Assembly: GCA_910575005.1 (NCBI GenBank)
Contig: CAJTCL010000012.1
Span: 40,494 to 104,493 of the forward strand
Length of the DNA stretch: 64,000 bases
Direction of reading: 5' to 3'
Source of the DNA: Lachnospiraceae bacterium
GTDB taxonomy: Bacteria; Bacillota; Clostridia; Lachnospirales; Lachnospiraceae
Shown: one piece after another, positions 9,528-19,870 of the stretch
Numbering within the stretch: position 1 is the first letter of the stretch
Layout of the letters: every line of letters starts with the position of its first letter
Program-made: the position numbers and the translations under genes
Notes under the pieces: generated by a model
Database searches by the model: none
What the model was told of the DNA's origin: nothing
Seen by the model: the letters and a program-made list of their open reading frames with translations, nothing else

Positions 9528-10259
9528 ATGGCCAGACCTGGTTATTTATCTGTCTATGCAGATCAGCGCACACAAAATATTTTTGATGAATTTGTAAAAC
9601 TGAAAGGCATCAGCAAATCAACAGCCCTCACAGAGATGATGGAAATCTATATGTTGGCACAAGATGAAAATCTCTATCTGACATTAAAAAAGAAATCTTT
9701 ACACAGTGATTATGCCAGAGATCTCTTATTACAGCGGGAAGATATTTCTCCCTTTAACGATTTTATCATTATGAAACTTGGGACATCTTTTACCATCGAC
9801 GAGCAAGAACTGAACGGAGAAGAAATTGTGCAAGCTTATGCCAGAATGATCGAGAAATATGGTTATTCGTGGTTTAGCACGATCAGCCTTCACTCTGGGA
9901 TGGCTGAACAGAAAATCAAGTTTTACAAAAACGCCATCCAAAAGGGTGAAACGGTTAAAATTTTATTTGTCATTGGTATGGGTATCAATGAAATCCGCTA
10001 CTCAGCCACGATCGCCGAAATCGAATCTCAACGAGAGGAATTTACTTGTCCTGGGGATCCTGAGACTATTCCAGAAGAATTTGGACCCGATGAAACTGGG
10101 AAAATCTGGTTTAAACTCACCGATTTAAAAGAAGAAAACAACATAAAAGCGGATATGCTGAAATTCCGAAATGGCGATGGCAGCGTAAAAAGAGCGATCA
10201 CCAAATCCCAATTTCATTTTGGATATGCATATCTGCCAATTAACGAAAACGTTGAATAA
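9528..10259 (+). CDS. Ribbon-helix-helix protein fused to a C-terminal domain, possibly PUA/EVE-like
   Basis: 243 residues with no family recognised with certainty. Residues 1-45 (ARPGYLSVYADQ..., then GISKSTALTEMMEIY) read as a ribbon-helix-helix DNA-binding fold. A helical middle follows. The C-terminal half (about 105-240) has KILFVIGMGINEIRYSATIA and later IWFKLTDL, a pattern reminiscent of PUA/EVE-type beta-barrels that read modified nucleotides; this is a guess. The start at 9528 is preferred over 9522 because GGAG then sits 7 bases upstream. The histidinol phosphatase gene follows 11 bases downstream, so the two are co-transcribed. Autoregulation is likely from the paired repeats in the promoter. 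Confidence 0.6.
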   Translation: MARPGYLSVYADQRTQNIFDEFVKLKGISKSTALTEMMEIYMLAQDENLYLTLKKKSLHSDYARDLLLQREDISPFNDFIIMKLGTSFTIDEQELNGEEIVQAYARMIEKYGYSWFSTISLHSGMAEQKIKFYKNAIQKGETVKILFVIGMGINEIRYSATIAEIESQREEFTCPGDPETIPEEFGPDETGKIWFKLTDLKEENNIKADMLKFRNGDGSVKRAITKSQFHFGYAYLPINENVE

Positions 10260-10270
10260 GGAGGTTCGCT

Positions 10271-11077
10271 ATGCTTTGGGACACACATATGCACACACAT
10301 TTCTCTGGTGACAGCGAGGCAGACACTTTTGAGATGGCACAGGCGTCCATAAATGCGGGCCTTGAGGGAATTTGTTTTACAGACCATATGGATTTAGATT
10401 ACCTGGATGAAGCACCAGAAAAGTACCTGATTGATTTTCCTGCTTATTTTAAGGAGATGCAGAGCATACAGAGGCAATTGAAAGATAAATTCCCCATATG
10501 CATCGGTGTAGAACTGGGATTACAGCCCCATCTTGGACAAGAATTATCAGAAATTGCAGATAATTACCCTTTTGATTTTATCATTGGCTCTTCTCACATG
10601 GTACATGGCATAGATCCCTATTACCCAGAATATTACCAGGGAAGAAGTGAAGATCAGGCATACCGAGAATATTTTGAATCCATTCTTGAAAATCTGGCTG
10701 TCTTTGACTGTTTTGATGTATATGGACATATTGACTATGTGGTACGCTATGGACCAAACAGAAATCAATATTATACTTATGAGAAATTCGCTGATCTGCT
10801 GGATGAAATACTGCGCACTATAATCCAAAAGGGCAAAGGGATTGAGATCAATACTGGCGGTTTTAAATATGGGCTTGGACATCCCAATCCCACAGAAGCA
10901 GTCTTAAGACGCTATCGCGAACTGGGCGGAGAAATTATTACGATTGGCGCTGATGCCCATAAACCAGAGCATGTGGCATATGATTTCCAGAAAGTGCCTG
11001 ACATCTTACAGGAGGCTGGCTTTAAATACTATACCGTATTTCAAGCGCGAAAACCGATTTTTTATAAACTCTATTAA
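10271..11077 (+). CDS. hisJ: PHP-family histidinol phosphatase (HisJ/HisK type)
   Basis: 268 residues with the PHP metal-hydrolase motifs: HMHTHFSGDSE at the N-terminus, FTDHMD, a central GSSHMVHG, YGHIDY, and the C-terminal GADAHKPEHV. These histidines and aspartates bind the trinuclear metal centre. The family dephosphorylates histidinol phosphate in histidine synthesis, although some PHP members act on other phosphoesters and no other his gene is here. AAGGAGG precedes the ATG. It forms a two-gene unit with the RHH-fusion gene. Confidence 0.85.
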   Translation: MLWDTHMHTHFSGDSEADTFEMAQASINAGLEGICFTDHMDLDYLDEAPEKYLIDFPAYFKEMQSIQRQLKDKFPICIGVELGLQPHLGQELSEIADNYPFDFIIGSSHMVHGIDPYYPEYYQGRSEDQAYREYFESILENLAVFDCFDVYGHIDYVVRYGPNRNQYYTYEKFADLLDEILRTIIQKGKGIEINTGGFKYGLGHPNPTEAVLRRYRELGGEIITIGADAHKPEHVAYDFQKVPDILQEAGFKYYTVFQARKPIFYKLY

Positions 11078-11189
11078 ATATCAAAAGGTTTACTTTCGCT
11101 TGAGAACAACCACAAGGACAATAAATAGCCTACTGGGTGCAATAATTTTTTACAACATAAGAAATATAAAGCATTTTCCTATAATTAAA

Positions 11190-11231
11190 AAGAATCCTTG
11201 AACCGTGAGACAACACAGTTCGAGGATTCTT
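11190..11231 (-). terminator. Rho-independent terminator of the GH30 gene
   Basis: AAGAATCCTTGAAC pairs with GTTCGAGGATTCTT (one G-U-type mismatch) around a 14-base loop. On the minus strand a T-rich tract (TTTTAATT) follows, 15 bases beyond the stop of the giant glycosidase gene. It may also stop the convergent hisJ transcript. Confidence 0.75.
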
Positions 11232-11245
11232 CCTATTTATCAAAA

Positions 11246-14200
11246 CTATTTTACAGAAGCTGCCGCAGGAAGACCTGCCTTTTTAAATAATGCCTTATAT
11301 TTCTTGACTTTCTTATTCGGTACATCAATCTTGGCCTTTTTTGCAATCCCCTTACATGCAAGCTTCCCGACCGATTTTAATTTATTGGACTTTAAGGTTA
11401 CTGTCTTAAGCTTTGAATCTTGATAGAATGCTTTACTGCCAATCTCTGTAATTCCTGTCCCCATAGTCACAGAGATCAATTGTTTGTCAGAGGCAAATGC
11501 AGAAGCGCCAATCTTTAAAACACTGTTGCCAATCACAACTTTTTTCAGCTTTTTATGATTGTAAAAAGCTTTTGCGCCAATACTTGTAACTTTAAACTTA
11601 TAGCCATTGATCGTTATCGTCTCTGGAATCTTTACAGAAGTATACGTTTTCTTTGCCGGTTTTGTCAAGGCAACTGTGCCATTCTTTGCCGCCGATTTGG
11701 TCACTTTATAATAGAACTTTCCAATCTTGCGGACAGTACCTTTCTTTGGCACGCTTGCCTTTTTCACAGTCACAACAGCCTTATCATATTTGGATTTATC
11801 CAATGTGGAAGCTGCTTTTACAGTGACCTTTGCCGCCGTCTCATTTGCGGCTACCGTAAGAAGACCCTTGCTGCTGATCGTGGTCTTGCTGCTCTTATTG
11901 CCTTCTACACTCCAAGTCACAGTACTTGGAGCATTATTCTTGCCTGTTACTTTGGCCTGGAACTGCTTGGTTTTTCCAACCTGCACGGTTGCTGTCTTGG
12001 GCGTTACACTGACACTTTCCACTTCTGGATTCTGCGTTTTCGCAATCACCGTCACAAATACCTGGGCATACACGGAATCATCTCTTTTAGAAACAGCTTT
12101 TATCTTCAGTTTCTGCGCTGTCTCATCTTCGCCAATCTTTAAGAATCCCGTCTGACTGATCGTGGTCTTGCTGCTCTTATTGCCCTCGACACTCCAGACT
12201 ACTTTCTCAGTTTCTTCTCCCTCTGCCGTAAATTGCTGGCTCGCTCCTGCCTCAAGCTGCAGCGTAATGCAGATAATCCCCAATTCCGGTTCCTGTGTAT
12301 CATCCTTGGTGACAGTAACTTCTGCCTCATCATATTTGGTTGGGTCTTCTGTGGAGGCGGCTCTCACAAAAAGCTTGCTCCCTGCTTCATCCTCCGCCAC
12401 GTGCAAGAGTCCATCTGTACTGATTTTTGTTTTGTCACTGCTATTTCCAGACACACTCCAGTCCACGGTCTCTGCTGCGCCATTTTTTACGCTTACATCT
12501 GCTTTGAACCGCTGACTCTTTCCAGTCTGTACCGTTGCTGTCTTGGGCGTTACACTGACACTTTCCACTTCTGGCGTACCCTCTGAGGGGCTGGACACTG
12601 CCTTCACGTTCCATAACTGAAGTTTAGAGTCACTGGCTGCTTTCTGTACTGCTTTTGCTGCCGGATTTTCTGATTCCAAGGTCAAATACAATCCTGTCTT
12701 AGCATTTTTAAATTTCACATACTCGCCGCTTGGTTCCTGAATCCAATTTTGATCTTCCCCACCAGTGTACGGCCAGATAATCAGGCGTTCCCCCTCATTG
12801 GAGTTTCCGCCATTTACAGCGATCACACTAAAACTCTTAATATTTACCAGCTTTACGGTATCTGTGTCTCCCACTTTGCTGGATTCTAAATACCATTTCT
12901 GATTGGCCTGGCCGCTGTAATCCCAGGAAATAACATTGGCAAGAGATTTCACACCTCCGCCCTCCACACAGAGCGCCTGCCCTGTCTCGGCATTCTGGAT
13001 GGATACAATCTTATCCTCTGCAATCGTCTCAGACATATCCTTCTCATTTCCAGTCAGTGGCGTCCCCTGTGTGGTAAAGGTACTAATAGAATATGCTGGA
13101 AGCTCTGCACTCACTTTACGTCCATTGAAATTAATATCCACATTCTTTGTCTGATTGCTGCCATTCTTTACTAAAAGGGCGATGGTTCCATCCAGATTAC
13201 GGAAAGCAATCTCACGCAGCTCTTTGGAATATACGGAATCTGCTTCCTGATCAGAATCTTGTGTCAGCTCATAGGGCATATCATAAGTGCCGCCGCTCTC
13301 AATTCTGCGTGCCCCTGCTTTTACCGCATCCGTGTAATGTTTTGTCTCATAAAATTGAGGGTTGACAGTATATTTTTTTGTTGTCTCATTTACTGTAATC
13401 GGTGCATTTTGATGCCAGGGATTTTCTGCGGTGTTATTTCCGCCTGGATTTACACCATCCCATTCCAAAACCATATTCCAGAGGTTATAGGCTGAAATAC
13501 CATTTGACAGATACATCCACATTTCATCAAACTGATATTGTGCATACTGCCAGTTATTATTGCCGTCTCCGCACATGGTCTCTGACTGCATCATTCCCAA
13601 ATCAAACCCTGTACGATATAAAGAACGTGCCTTGTTGTAAGACCACCACTGGAAATTGATTCCAGAGATATATTTTCTGGCATCCTGGTCATTCAGTGTA
13701 GGATCGATCAGGCTGTCATCTGAATTGGTGAAAGTCCCCAGATAAATCTGTACGCCTAATTCCTTCATTTCCGGCCCCAGATAGCCCTTGATAAAATCTC
13801 GCAGCTGTTCACCTGTCCAAACACAAGAAGCATATGCAGTCCACATCGTCGGCTCATTCTGCGGCGATACCATATAGATATCAATCCCTTCTGCTTCGTA
13901 TGCCTCAATAAATTTTCGGAAATACTTGGCATATGCAGCCATATTTTCTGGCGTACTGTCAAAATAACCAGCAATCAGACTATTCCACGCAGAACCATCC
14001 TCTGCCTTTTTCATCCAAGCAGGTGGAGACCAGGGAGAAGCCCATAATTTCAAATTAGGTTGACGCTCAAGCGCTGCCTTGATATAGGGAATCAATTTTT
14101 CCTGATCTCTGGCAATGGAGAAGTGTTCCATCTCATAATCATCTTCGGTATCATTGAGTGAATATAAATCCATCGCATAGTCACTAGAGCCTATTGGTAT

Positions 14201-17200
14201 TCTTCCCATTGTCAGATGAAGGCCCTCTGGCTCATCTGGTTTAAACAACAGATCTAAAATATGATTCCGCTCTGCTTCTGTGAGCTGCATCAACTTATCC
14301 CAGCCACGCTCATTAAAGCAGCCGCCCCAGACATTCTCTGCCATCTGCTGATAAGTAATAGTTTCATCCACATCAATATAGAGTTCACTGTGGTTATTCT
14401 CATCCCAATCTGTACTCTTCAAAGTGCCCTTATCTTGCAAATATTTTCCATCCTCGGACAAAACCCAGCTCACATCGCCTTCCTGTGGCGGATCCACTGG
14501 TTTTTCTGGTATCATAACTGTCACGGCTACTTGATCAAATTTACTCTCATCCTCCGTGGAAACAGCCTTTATGGTCAGAGTTTTAGCCGTTTCACTATCT
14601 GCAACTGTCAACAACCCTGCTGTACTGACTGTTGTAGTTTTGCTTTTATTGCCGCTGACGCTCCAGGTTACAGTCTGGGCGGCGCCATTTTTTACACTTA
14701 CTTCTGCGGTAAACTGCTGTGTTTTTCCAGCTTCTACCGTTGCCGTCTTTGGTGTCACACTTACGGATTCTACCATCGGATCTGTACTCTCTGTTGCTGT
14801 CAATGTCACCTCTGCCTCGCCATATTTGGTCACATCCTCCGTGGAAACCGCCTTTACTGTAATCTTCTCTGCCGTTTCCTCTTCTGCCACAGTCAGCAAT
14901 CCTTTCTCACTGATTGTAGTGCCACTATTATGATTTCCGCTGACGTTCCAGGCTACAGTCTCTTTTGCTCCGCCCTTTACTTCCACCTTCGCAGTAAACT
15001 GCCTGGTAGTTCCATATTGTACATTTGCTGTCTTAGGCGTCACATCTACAGACACTACTTCAGGCGCTGTTTTCTCTATCGTCACAGTTGCTTTTGCTAT
15101 TTTACCTGTGTCAAAGGTAGAGGCAGCCCTGACAGTCAACGTGGAAGCTGTCTCGTCCGCTGCTACCGTCAAAAGACCCGTTCTGCTGATTCCTGTACCG
15201 GCGCTCTGACTGCCTTCCAATTCCCAGTTTACGGTTTCCGGCGCCCCGCTTCCGCCTGTCACTGCGGCGGTAAACTGCTGGCTGTTTCCAGTCTGCATGG
15301 TAAGATTCCCAGGAGTAATACTGACAGACTCTATCATCGGAACATCAACAGAAGCCTTTTCTACCTTCCAAGACTTATCATCTTTGCCCTCTTCCCAACT
15401 CCATAAAATCGCTGGATTCGGATTGACACTGGCATTGATCGCCATATAAAGTTCCGTGCCTGCTTTTTTAAACCTTACATACCCATCCCCTGTATCTTCC
15501 ATCACCCAGTTTTGGCTGACATCATCACTTTCTGGCTGAATCGTCACTTGATCTAATTGATTCCCACCGGCTGAGGCCACATTAAAACTTTTCAAATTTA
15601 CCAACTTTACTACATGATTTGTCTCGTCCACAGTTTTGATATACCATTTCTGGTTCATCTCGCCGCTGTAATTATAGCGCAGTACCTGCGCTCCCGTTTT
15701 CGCACCTCCATCATTGATACACAACCCTAATTCTGCACTATTTGCTCCTGGTACTTTATTTATAAGTTTGACAATATTTTCCTGAGAAATCTTCTCTGTC
15801 ATATCTGTCTCAGTCCCAGTCAAAGGAGTTCCCTGTGCTGTAAAAGTATGTATGGAATGGGCTGGAAGCTTTGCACTGACTTTTCGTCCATTGAAATTGA
15901 TATCCACATGTTTGGCTTCATCACTGCCATTTTTTACTAACAAAGATATCGTTCCATCTGAATTTCGGAAAGCAATCTCACGCAGAGGGGCACAATATAC
16001 CGAATCCTCCTGCTTATCTGAATTTTCAGAAAGCGTATAGGGCATATCGTAAGTTCCGCCGCTCTCAATTCTGCGTGCCCCAGGTTTTACCGCATCTGTA
16101 AAATGTTTGGTCTCATAATACTGAGGGTTAATACTATACTGTTTTGTTGTCTCATTTACCGTAATCGGTGCATTCTGGTGCCAGGGATTTGGGGCGGTAT
16201 TGTTTCCGCCTGGGCTTACCCCATCCCATTCCAAAACCATATTCCACAGATTATAGGCTGAGATACCATTAGACAGATACATCCACATCAAATCAAATTG
16301 ATTTTCTGCATACTGCCAGTTATTATTTCCATCTCCGCACATCGTCTCTGACTGCATCATTCCCTGAGGAAAACCAGTTCGGTACAAAGCACGGGCACTG
16401 TTATAAGACCACCATTGAAAATTGATCCCAGAGATATATTTTCTTGCCTCTGTATCATTTAACGTCGGATCCATCAATTTATCATTGGAATCTGTAAAAG
16501 TTCCCAGATAAATCTGTACGCCAAGTTCCTGCATCCTGGGCCCTAAATAATCGCGAATAAAATCCCGAAGCTGTTCTCCAGACCAAACACAGGAAGAATA
16601 TGGTGTATTCATAGTCGGCTCGTTCTGTGGAGAAACCATATAAATTTCAATACCTTCCGCATCATAGGCCTCAATAAATTTACAAAAATACTGTGCATAT
16701 GTCTCCATATTTTGTGGCGTATATTCAATAAAACCACCATTTTTCTGATCGACTGTGTGCGGAACACCTTTGTCTGTCTGCTTCATCCACCAAGGCGGGG
16801 ACCAAGGCGACGCCCAAATCTTTAAATTCGGCTGGCGTTCCAAAGCCGCTTTTATATATGGAATCAACTTTTCCTGATCACGAGCGATAGAAAAATCATG
16901 CAACTCATAATCATCTTCCGTCTCATCCAGTGAATACATATCCATAGCATAATCACTAGAACCAATTGGCATTCTCGCCATTGTCAGATGTAGTCCGTCA
17001 GGTTCATCTGGTTGGAACAAAAGATCAAGGATATGATTTCGTTCTTCTTCTGTCAACTGCATCAACTTATCCCAGCCCCGTTCGTTAAAACAACCGCCCC
17101 ATACATTCTGAGCCATTTCCTGATAAGTAATGTTTTGATCCACATCAATATAGAGCTCGCTGTGGTTGTTTGGGTCCCACTCTGTGGTAGTCAAATCTGC

Positions 17201-17383
17201 CTGTTTTTGCATATAATTTCCATCCTCAGACATCACCCAAGACACCGTGTCCGTCTCATTCGCCGCATGGCTGACTGATGCCGGACGAATACCGATACCA
17301 GAAACAGCTAAACTGGCTGTAAGCAATACAGACAGGCAGATTTTTTTGATAGATACTGCTTTTTTGCATTTCTCCCGCTTCAT
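11246..17383 (-). CDS. Giant secreted multidomain protein with two GH30 glycoside hydrolase modules
   Basis: 2045 residues with a signal peptide (lysine-rich start, hydrophobic core about 15-30). Order: GH30-A about 48-514, ricin/CBM13-like beta-trefoil about 515-680, three Ig-like (Big-type) repeats about 682-965 each starting like VESVSVTPKTATV, GH30-B about 970-1440, second trefoil about 1441-1600, further Ig-like repeats about 1603-1880, and a BspA-like leucine-rich C-terminus about 1900-2045. Both GH30 modules keep the acid/base glutamate in QNEPT (about 254 and 1176) and the nucleophile in QSETM (about 346 and 1269). GH30 enzymes cleave beta-linked glycans (glucosyl, xylosyl or fucosyl substrates); which one cannot be told. 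No LPXTG motif is present, so attachment may rest on the C-terminal repeats. AAGGAGG precedes the ATG. Confidence 0.9.
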   Translation of the reverse strand: MKREKCKKAVSIKKICLSVLLTASLAVSGIGIRPASVSHAANETDTVSWVMSEDGNYMQKQADLTTTEWDPNNHSELYIDVDQNITYQEMAQNVWGGCFNERGWDKLMQLTEEERNHILDLLFQPDEPDGLHLTMARMPIGSSDYAMDMYSLDETEDDYELHDFSIARDQEKLIPYIKAALERQPNLKIWASPWSPPWWMKQTDKGVPHTVDQKNGGFIEYTPQNMETYAQYFCKFIEAYDAEGIEIYMVSPQNEPTMNTPYSSCVWSGEQLRDFIRDYLGPRMQELGVQIYLGTFTDSNDKLMDPTLNDTEARKYISGINFQWWSYNSARALYRTGFPQGMMQSETMCGDGNNNWQYAENQFDLMWMYLSNGISAYNLWNMVLEWDGVSPGGNNTAPNPWHQNAPITVNETTKQYSINPQYYETKHFTDAVKPGARRIESGGTYDMPYTLSENSDKQEDSVYCAPLREIAFRNSDGTISLLVKNGSDEAKHVDINFNGRKVSAKLPAHSIHTFTAQGTPLTGTETDMTEKISQENIVKLINKVPGANSAELGLCINDGGAKTGAQVLRYNYSGEMNQKWYIKTVDETNHVVKLVNLKSFNVASAGGNQLDQVTIQPESDDVSQNWVMEDTGDGYVRFKKAGTELYMAINASVNPNPAILWSWEEGKDDKSWKVEKASVDVPMIESVSITPGNLTMQTGNSQQFTAAVTGGSGAPETVNWELEGSQSAGTGISRTGLLTVAADETASTLTVRAASTFDTGKIAKATVTIEKTAPEVVSVDVTPKTANVQYGTTRQFTAKVEVKGGAKETVAWNVSGNHNSGTTISEKGLLTVAEEETAEKITVKAVSTEDVTKYGEAEVTLTATESTDPMVESVSVTPKTATVEAGKTQQFTAEVSVKNGAAQTVTWSVSGNKSKTTTVSTAGLLTVADSETAKTLTIKAVSTEDESKFDQVAVTVMIPEKPVDPPQEGDVSWVLSEDGKYLQDKGTLKSTDWDENNHSELYIDVDETITYQQMAENVWGGCFNERGWDKLMQLTEAERNHILDLLFKPDEPEGLHLTMGRIPIGSSDYAMDLYSLNDTEDDYEMEHFSIARDQEKLIPYIKAALERQPNLKLWASPWSPPAWMKKAEDGSAWNSLIAGYFDSTPENMAAYAKYFRKFIEAYEAEGIDIYMVSPQNEPTMWTAYASCVWTGEQLRDFIKGYLGPEMKELGVQIYLGTFTNSDDSLIDPTLNDQDARKYISGINFQWWSYNKARSLYRTGFDLGMMQSETMCGDGNNNWQYAQYQFDEMWMYLSNGISAYNLWNMVLEWDGVNPGGNNTAENPWHQNAPITVNETTKKYTVNPQFYETKHYTDAVKAGARRIESGGTYDMPYELTQDSDQEADSVYSKELREIAFRNLDGTIALLVKNGSNQTKNVDINFNGRKVSAELPAYSISTFTTQGTPLTGNEKDMSETIAEDKIVSIQNAETGQALCVEGGGVKSLANVISWDYSGQANQKWYLESSKVGDTDTVKLVNIKSFSVIAVNGGNSNEGERLIIWPYTGGEDQNWIQEPSGEYVKFKNAKTGLYLTLESENPAAKAVQKAASDSKLQLWNVKAVSSPSEGTPEVESVSVTPKTATVQTGKSQRFKADVSVKNGAAETVDWSVSGNSSDKTKISTDGLLHVAEDEAGSKLFVRAASTEDPTKYDEAEVTVTKDDTQEPELGIICITLQLEAGASQQFTAEGEETEKVVWSVEGNKSSKTTISQTGFLKIGEDETAQKLKIKAVSKRDDSVYAQVFVTVIAKTQNPEVESVSVTPKTATVQVGKTKQFQAKVTGKNNAPSTVTWSVEGNKSSKTTISSKGLLTVAANETAAKVTVKAASTLDKSKYDKAVVTVKKASVPKKGTVRKIGKFYYKVTKSAAKNGTVALTKPAKKTYTSVKIPETITINGYKFKVTSIGAKAFYNHKKLKKVVIGNSVLKIGASAFASDKQLISVTMGTGITEIGSKAFYQDSKLKTVTLKSNKLKSVGKLACKGIAKKAKIDVPNKKVKKYKALFKKAGLPAAASVK

Positions 17384-17542
17384 GTTACCTTCCTCCTTGC
17401 CGTTTTTATCTTTCTATTGTAGCATGGAGGTTTTCAGCCAAATATAGAATAAAATTACCAGATTCTATAAATTTATTACCACTTTTAGCTCCCAGAACAA
17501 ACTCATATTAGCCACCCTTCTATGTGCAAGTTTGCATCATAG

Positions 17543-17582
17543 AAAAAAAAGAACTGCCACACTAAAAATAGTATGACAATTC
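17543..17582 (-). terminator. Rho-independent terminator of cysK
   Basis: On the minus strand GAATTGTCATACT and AGTGTGGCAGTTC form an imperfect 13-pair stem with a short loop, followed by eight T residues. It begins 16 bases after the cysK stop. Confidence 0.85.
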
Positions 17583-17598
17583 CTTTTTCCTCATGCTC

Positions 17599-18531
17599 CT
17601 ACTCCACAAACAGTGGTGTAGAATAATATCTGTCACCGCTGTCCGGCAGCAATGCCACAATGGTCTTGCCCTGGTACTCTGGACGTTTTGCAAGCTCCAA
17701 TGCAGTATATAACGCTGCACCAGAAGAAATTCCCACTAATACGCCCTCTGTCTGGGCAATTTCCTTACCCATCTCAAAAGCATCCTCACTCGACACGGCA
17801 ACAATCTCATCGTATATCTTGGTATTTAAAGTGTCTGGCACAAATCCCGCGCCAATTCCCTGAATTTTATGAGGGCCGGCCTTACCCTCAGACAACACCG
17901 GCGAATCTAAAGGCTCCACAGCCACAACTTTGATCTCTGGATTTTGAGATTTTAAATATTCCCCAACTCCAGTGATGGTTCCCCCTGTGCCGACGCCAGC
18001 CACAAAAGCATCCACCTTGCCCTCGGTATCTCTCCAGATTTCAGGTCCAGTGGTTTTTCTATGAACCTCTGGATTGGCTGGATTTTCAAACTGCCCTGGA
18101 AGGAAGCTGTTGGGCAGTTGTTTTGCCAGCTCTTTGGCAGCAGCAATAGCCCCTTTCATCCCCTGACTGCCCTCTGTAAGTACTAACTGTGCGCCATAGG
18201 CTTTTAAGATATTTCTGCGCTCTACACTCATAGTTTCTGGCATAGTAAGTAGTACCTGGTAGCCCTTTGCCGCGGCAATGGCAGCAAGACCAATTCCAGT
18301 ATTTCCTGATGTTGGCTCTATAATCACAGAACCTTCCTTTAAAATTCCTTTTTCCTCCGCATCCTCAATCATAGCTTTGGCGATACGGTCTTTGACACTT
18401 CCAGCAGGATTCAAATACTCCAATTTTACCAACACTCTTGCCTTAAGGCCATATTTTTGCTCTATATTTTTCACCTCTACCAAAGGCGTATTACCAATTA
18501 AATCTAATGTACCTTGATATATCCCAGACAT
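17599..18531 (-). CDS. cysK: Cysteine synthase A (O-acetylserine sulfhydrylase)
   Basis: 310 residues, PLP-dependent fold type II. It makes cysteine from O-acetylserine and sulfide. The PLP lysine is K47 in NPAGSVKDR; the substrate loop [11 protein letters not shown], the phosphate-binding GTGGTITG and the C-terminal [13 protein letters not shown] are present. The start at 18531 is chosen because AGGAGG is then 9 bases upstream; the ATG at 18540 would directly abut it. It follows metY by 25 bases and ends at a terminator, so the two are co-transcribed. Confidence 0.96.
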   Translation of the reverse strand: MSGIYQGTLDLIGNTPLVEVKNIEQKYGLKARVLVKLEYLNPAGSVKDRIAKAMIEDAEEKGILKEGSVIIEPTSGNTGIGLAAIAAAKGYQVLLTMPETMSVERRNILKAYGAQLVLTEGSQGMKGAIAAAKELAKQLPNSFLPGQFENPANPEVHRKTTGPEIWRDTEGKVDAFVAGVGTGGTITGVGEYLKSQNPEIKVVAVEPLDSPVLSEGKAGPHKIQGIGAGFVPDTLNTKIYDEIVAVSSEDAFEMGKEIAQTEGVLVGISSGAALYTALELAKRPEYQGKTIVALLPDSGDRYYSTPLFVE

Positions 18532-18556
18532 TCTTGACATCCTCCTATTTCAAAAA

Positions 18557-19870
18557 TTATTCTAAATTTACCGCCTGAAACGCCTCTTCCAGATCTTCAA
18601 TAATATCATCAATATGCTCTGTTCCAATCGAAAGACGAATGGTATTTTTGGCGATTCCCTGTTCCTGCATCTCCTGTTCATTCAACTGTGAATGTGTCGT
18701 GGAAGCTGGATGAATGGCAAGAGATTTTACATCCGCCACATTTGCCAACAGGGAAAATACTTCCAAATTATCTATAAAATCCTTGGCTGTGCGGTCGTCG
18801 CCTTTGATCTCAAACGTAAAGATAGAACCGCCTCCCTTGGGGAAATATTTCTGATACAAGGCCTGCTGCTTTGGATCCGTACTCACAGAAGGATGGTGTA
18901 CCGCTTCCACCTGCGGATGACGATTTAAGTATTCAACCACCTTTAAAGCATTTTCTACATGCCGCTCCACTCTCAAGGACAGGGTCTCCAATCCCTGTAA
19001 AAAGATAAATGCATGAAACGGCGAGAGTGTCGCTCCTGTATCTCTTAAGAGAATCGCGCGGATTTTAGTCACAAAAGCTGCCGCCCCTGCCGCCTTGGTA
19101 AAACTCACGCCATGATAACTTGGATTTGGCTCAGTGAGCGCAGGAAACTTACCGGAAGCCTCCCAATCAAATTTTCCGCTGTCCACAATCACGCCTCCAA
19201 TCGCAGTTCCATGTCCGCCGATAAACTTTGTTGCCGAATGTACCACAATATCAGCGCCATATTCAATCGGCCTTACCAGAAATGGAGTTGCAAAAGTACT
19301 GTCAACCACCAAAGGAATCTTATGAGCATGTGCAATCTTAGCAATCGCTTCTATGTCGCTGACATCGGAATGAGGATTGCCCAAAGTCTCAATATAAACC
19401 GCCTTGGTATTTTCTTGGATGGCATTCTCAAAATGACTGACGTCGGAAGGATCCACAAATGTCGTCGTAATTCCATAGTCAGGAAGCGTATGTTCCAGCA
19501 GATTGTAACTGCCGCCATAAATATTATTGGCTGCTACAATGTGCTCGCCACTCTTGGCCAGATTTTGAATTGTATAGGTCACAGCCGCTGCCCCAGAAGC
19601 AACCGCCAGGGCTGCCGCTCCGCCCTCTAGCGCTGCAATTCTCTGTTCAAAGATATCCTGCGTGGGATTGGTCAGCCTTCCATAAATATTACCTGCATCC
19701 TGAAGCCCAAATCTTGCCGCCGCATGATCAGAGTTATGGAACACATAGGAAGAAGTTGCATAGATAGGTACCGCTCTGGCGTCCGTAACCGGATCTGGCT
19801 GTTCCTGTCCCACGTGTAATTGTAAGGTTTCAAATTTCAGTTTTCTATCGGTATATGCTTTTTTTGCCAT
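18557..19870 (-). CDS. metY: O-acetylhomoserine/O-acetylserine sulfhydrylase
   Basis: 437 residues, the longer MetY form of the Cys/Met PLP enzymes. It makes homocysteine from O-acetylhomoserine and sulfide or a protein-bound thiocarboxylate. Visible landmarks are the N-terminal FETLQLHVGQ, the GRLTNPT loop, the PLP lysine in VHSATKFIGGHGT (about 214) and the C-terminal RLSIGTEHIDDIIEDLEEAF. AAAGGAG precedes the ATG. First gene of metY-cysK, behind a strong promoter and a leader of about 200 bases. Confidence 0.95.
   Translation of the reverse strand: MAKKAYTDRKLKFETLQLHVGQEQPDPVTDARAVPIYATSSYVFHNSDHAAARFGLQDAGNIYGRLTNPTQDIFEQRIAALEGGAAALAVASGAAAVTYTIQNLAKSGEHIVAANNIYGGSYNLLEHTLPDYGITTTFVDPSDVSHFENAIQENTKAVYIETLGNPHSDVSDIEAIAKIAHAHKIPLVVDSTFATPFLVRPIEYGADIVVHSATKFIGGHGTAIGGVIVDSGKFDWEASGKFPALTEPNPSYHGVSFTKAAGAAAFVTKIRAILLRDTGATLSPFHAFIFLQGLETLSLRVERHVENALKVVEYLNRHPQVEAVHHPSVSTDPKQQALYQKYFPKGGGSIFTFEIKGDDRTAKDFIDNLEVFSLLANVADVKSLAIHPASTTHSQLNEQEMQEQGIAKNTIRLSIGTEHIDDIIEDLEEAFQAVNLE

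Noticed and set aside
14261..15406. Plus-strand open frame of 381 codons opposite the GH30 gene
   Set aside because: It is antisense to an intact coding sequence, has no ribosome site, and its composition is the mirror of repeated Ig-like coding DNA.
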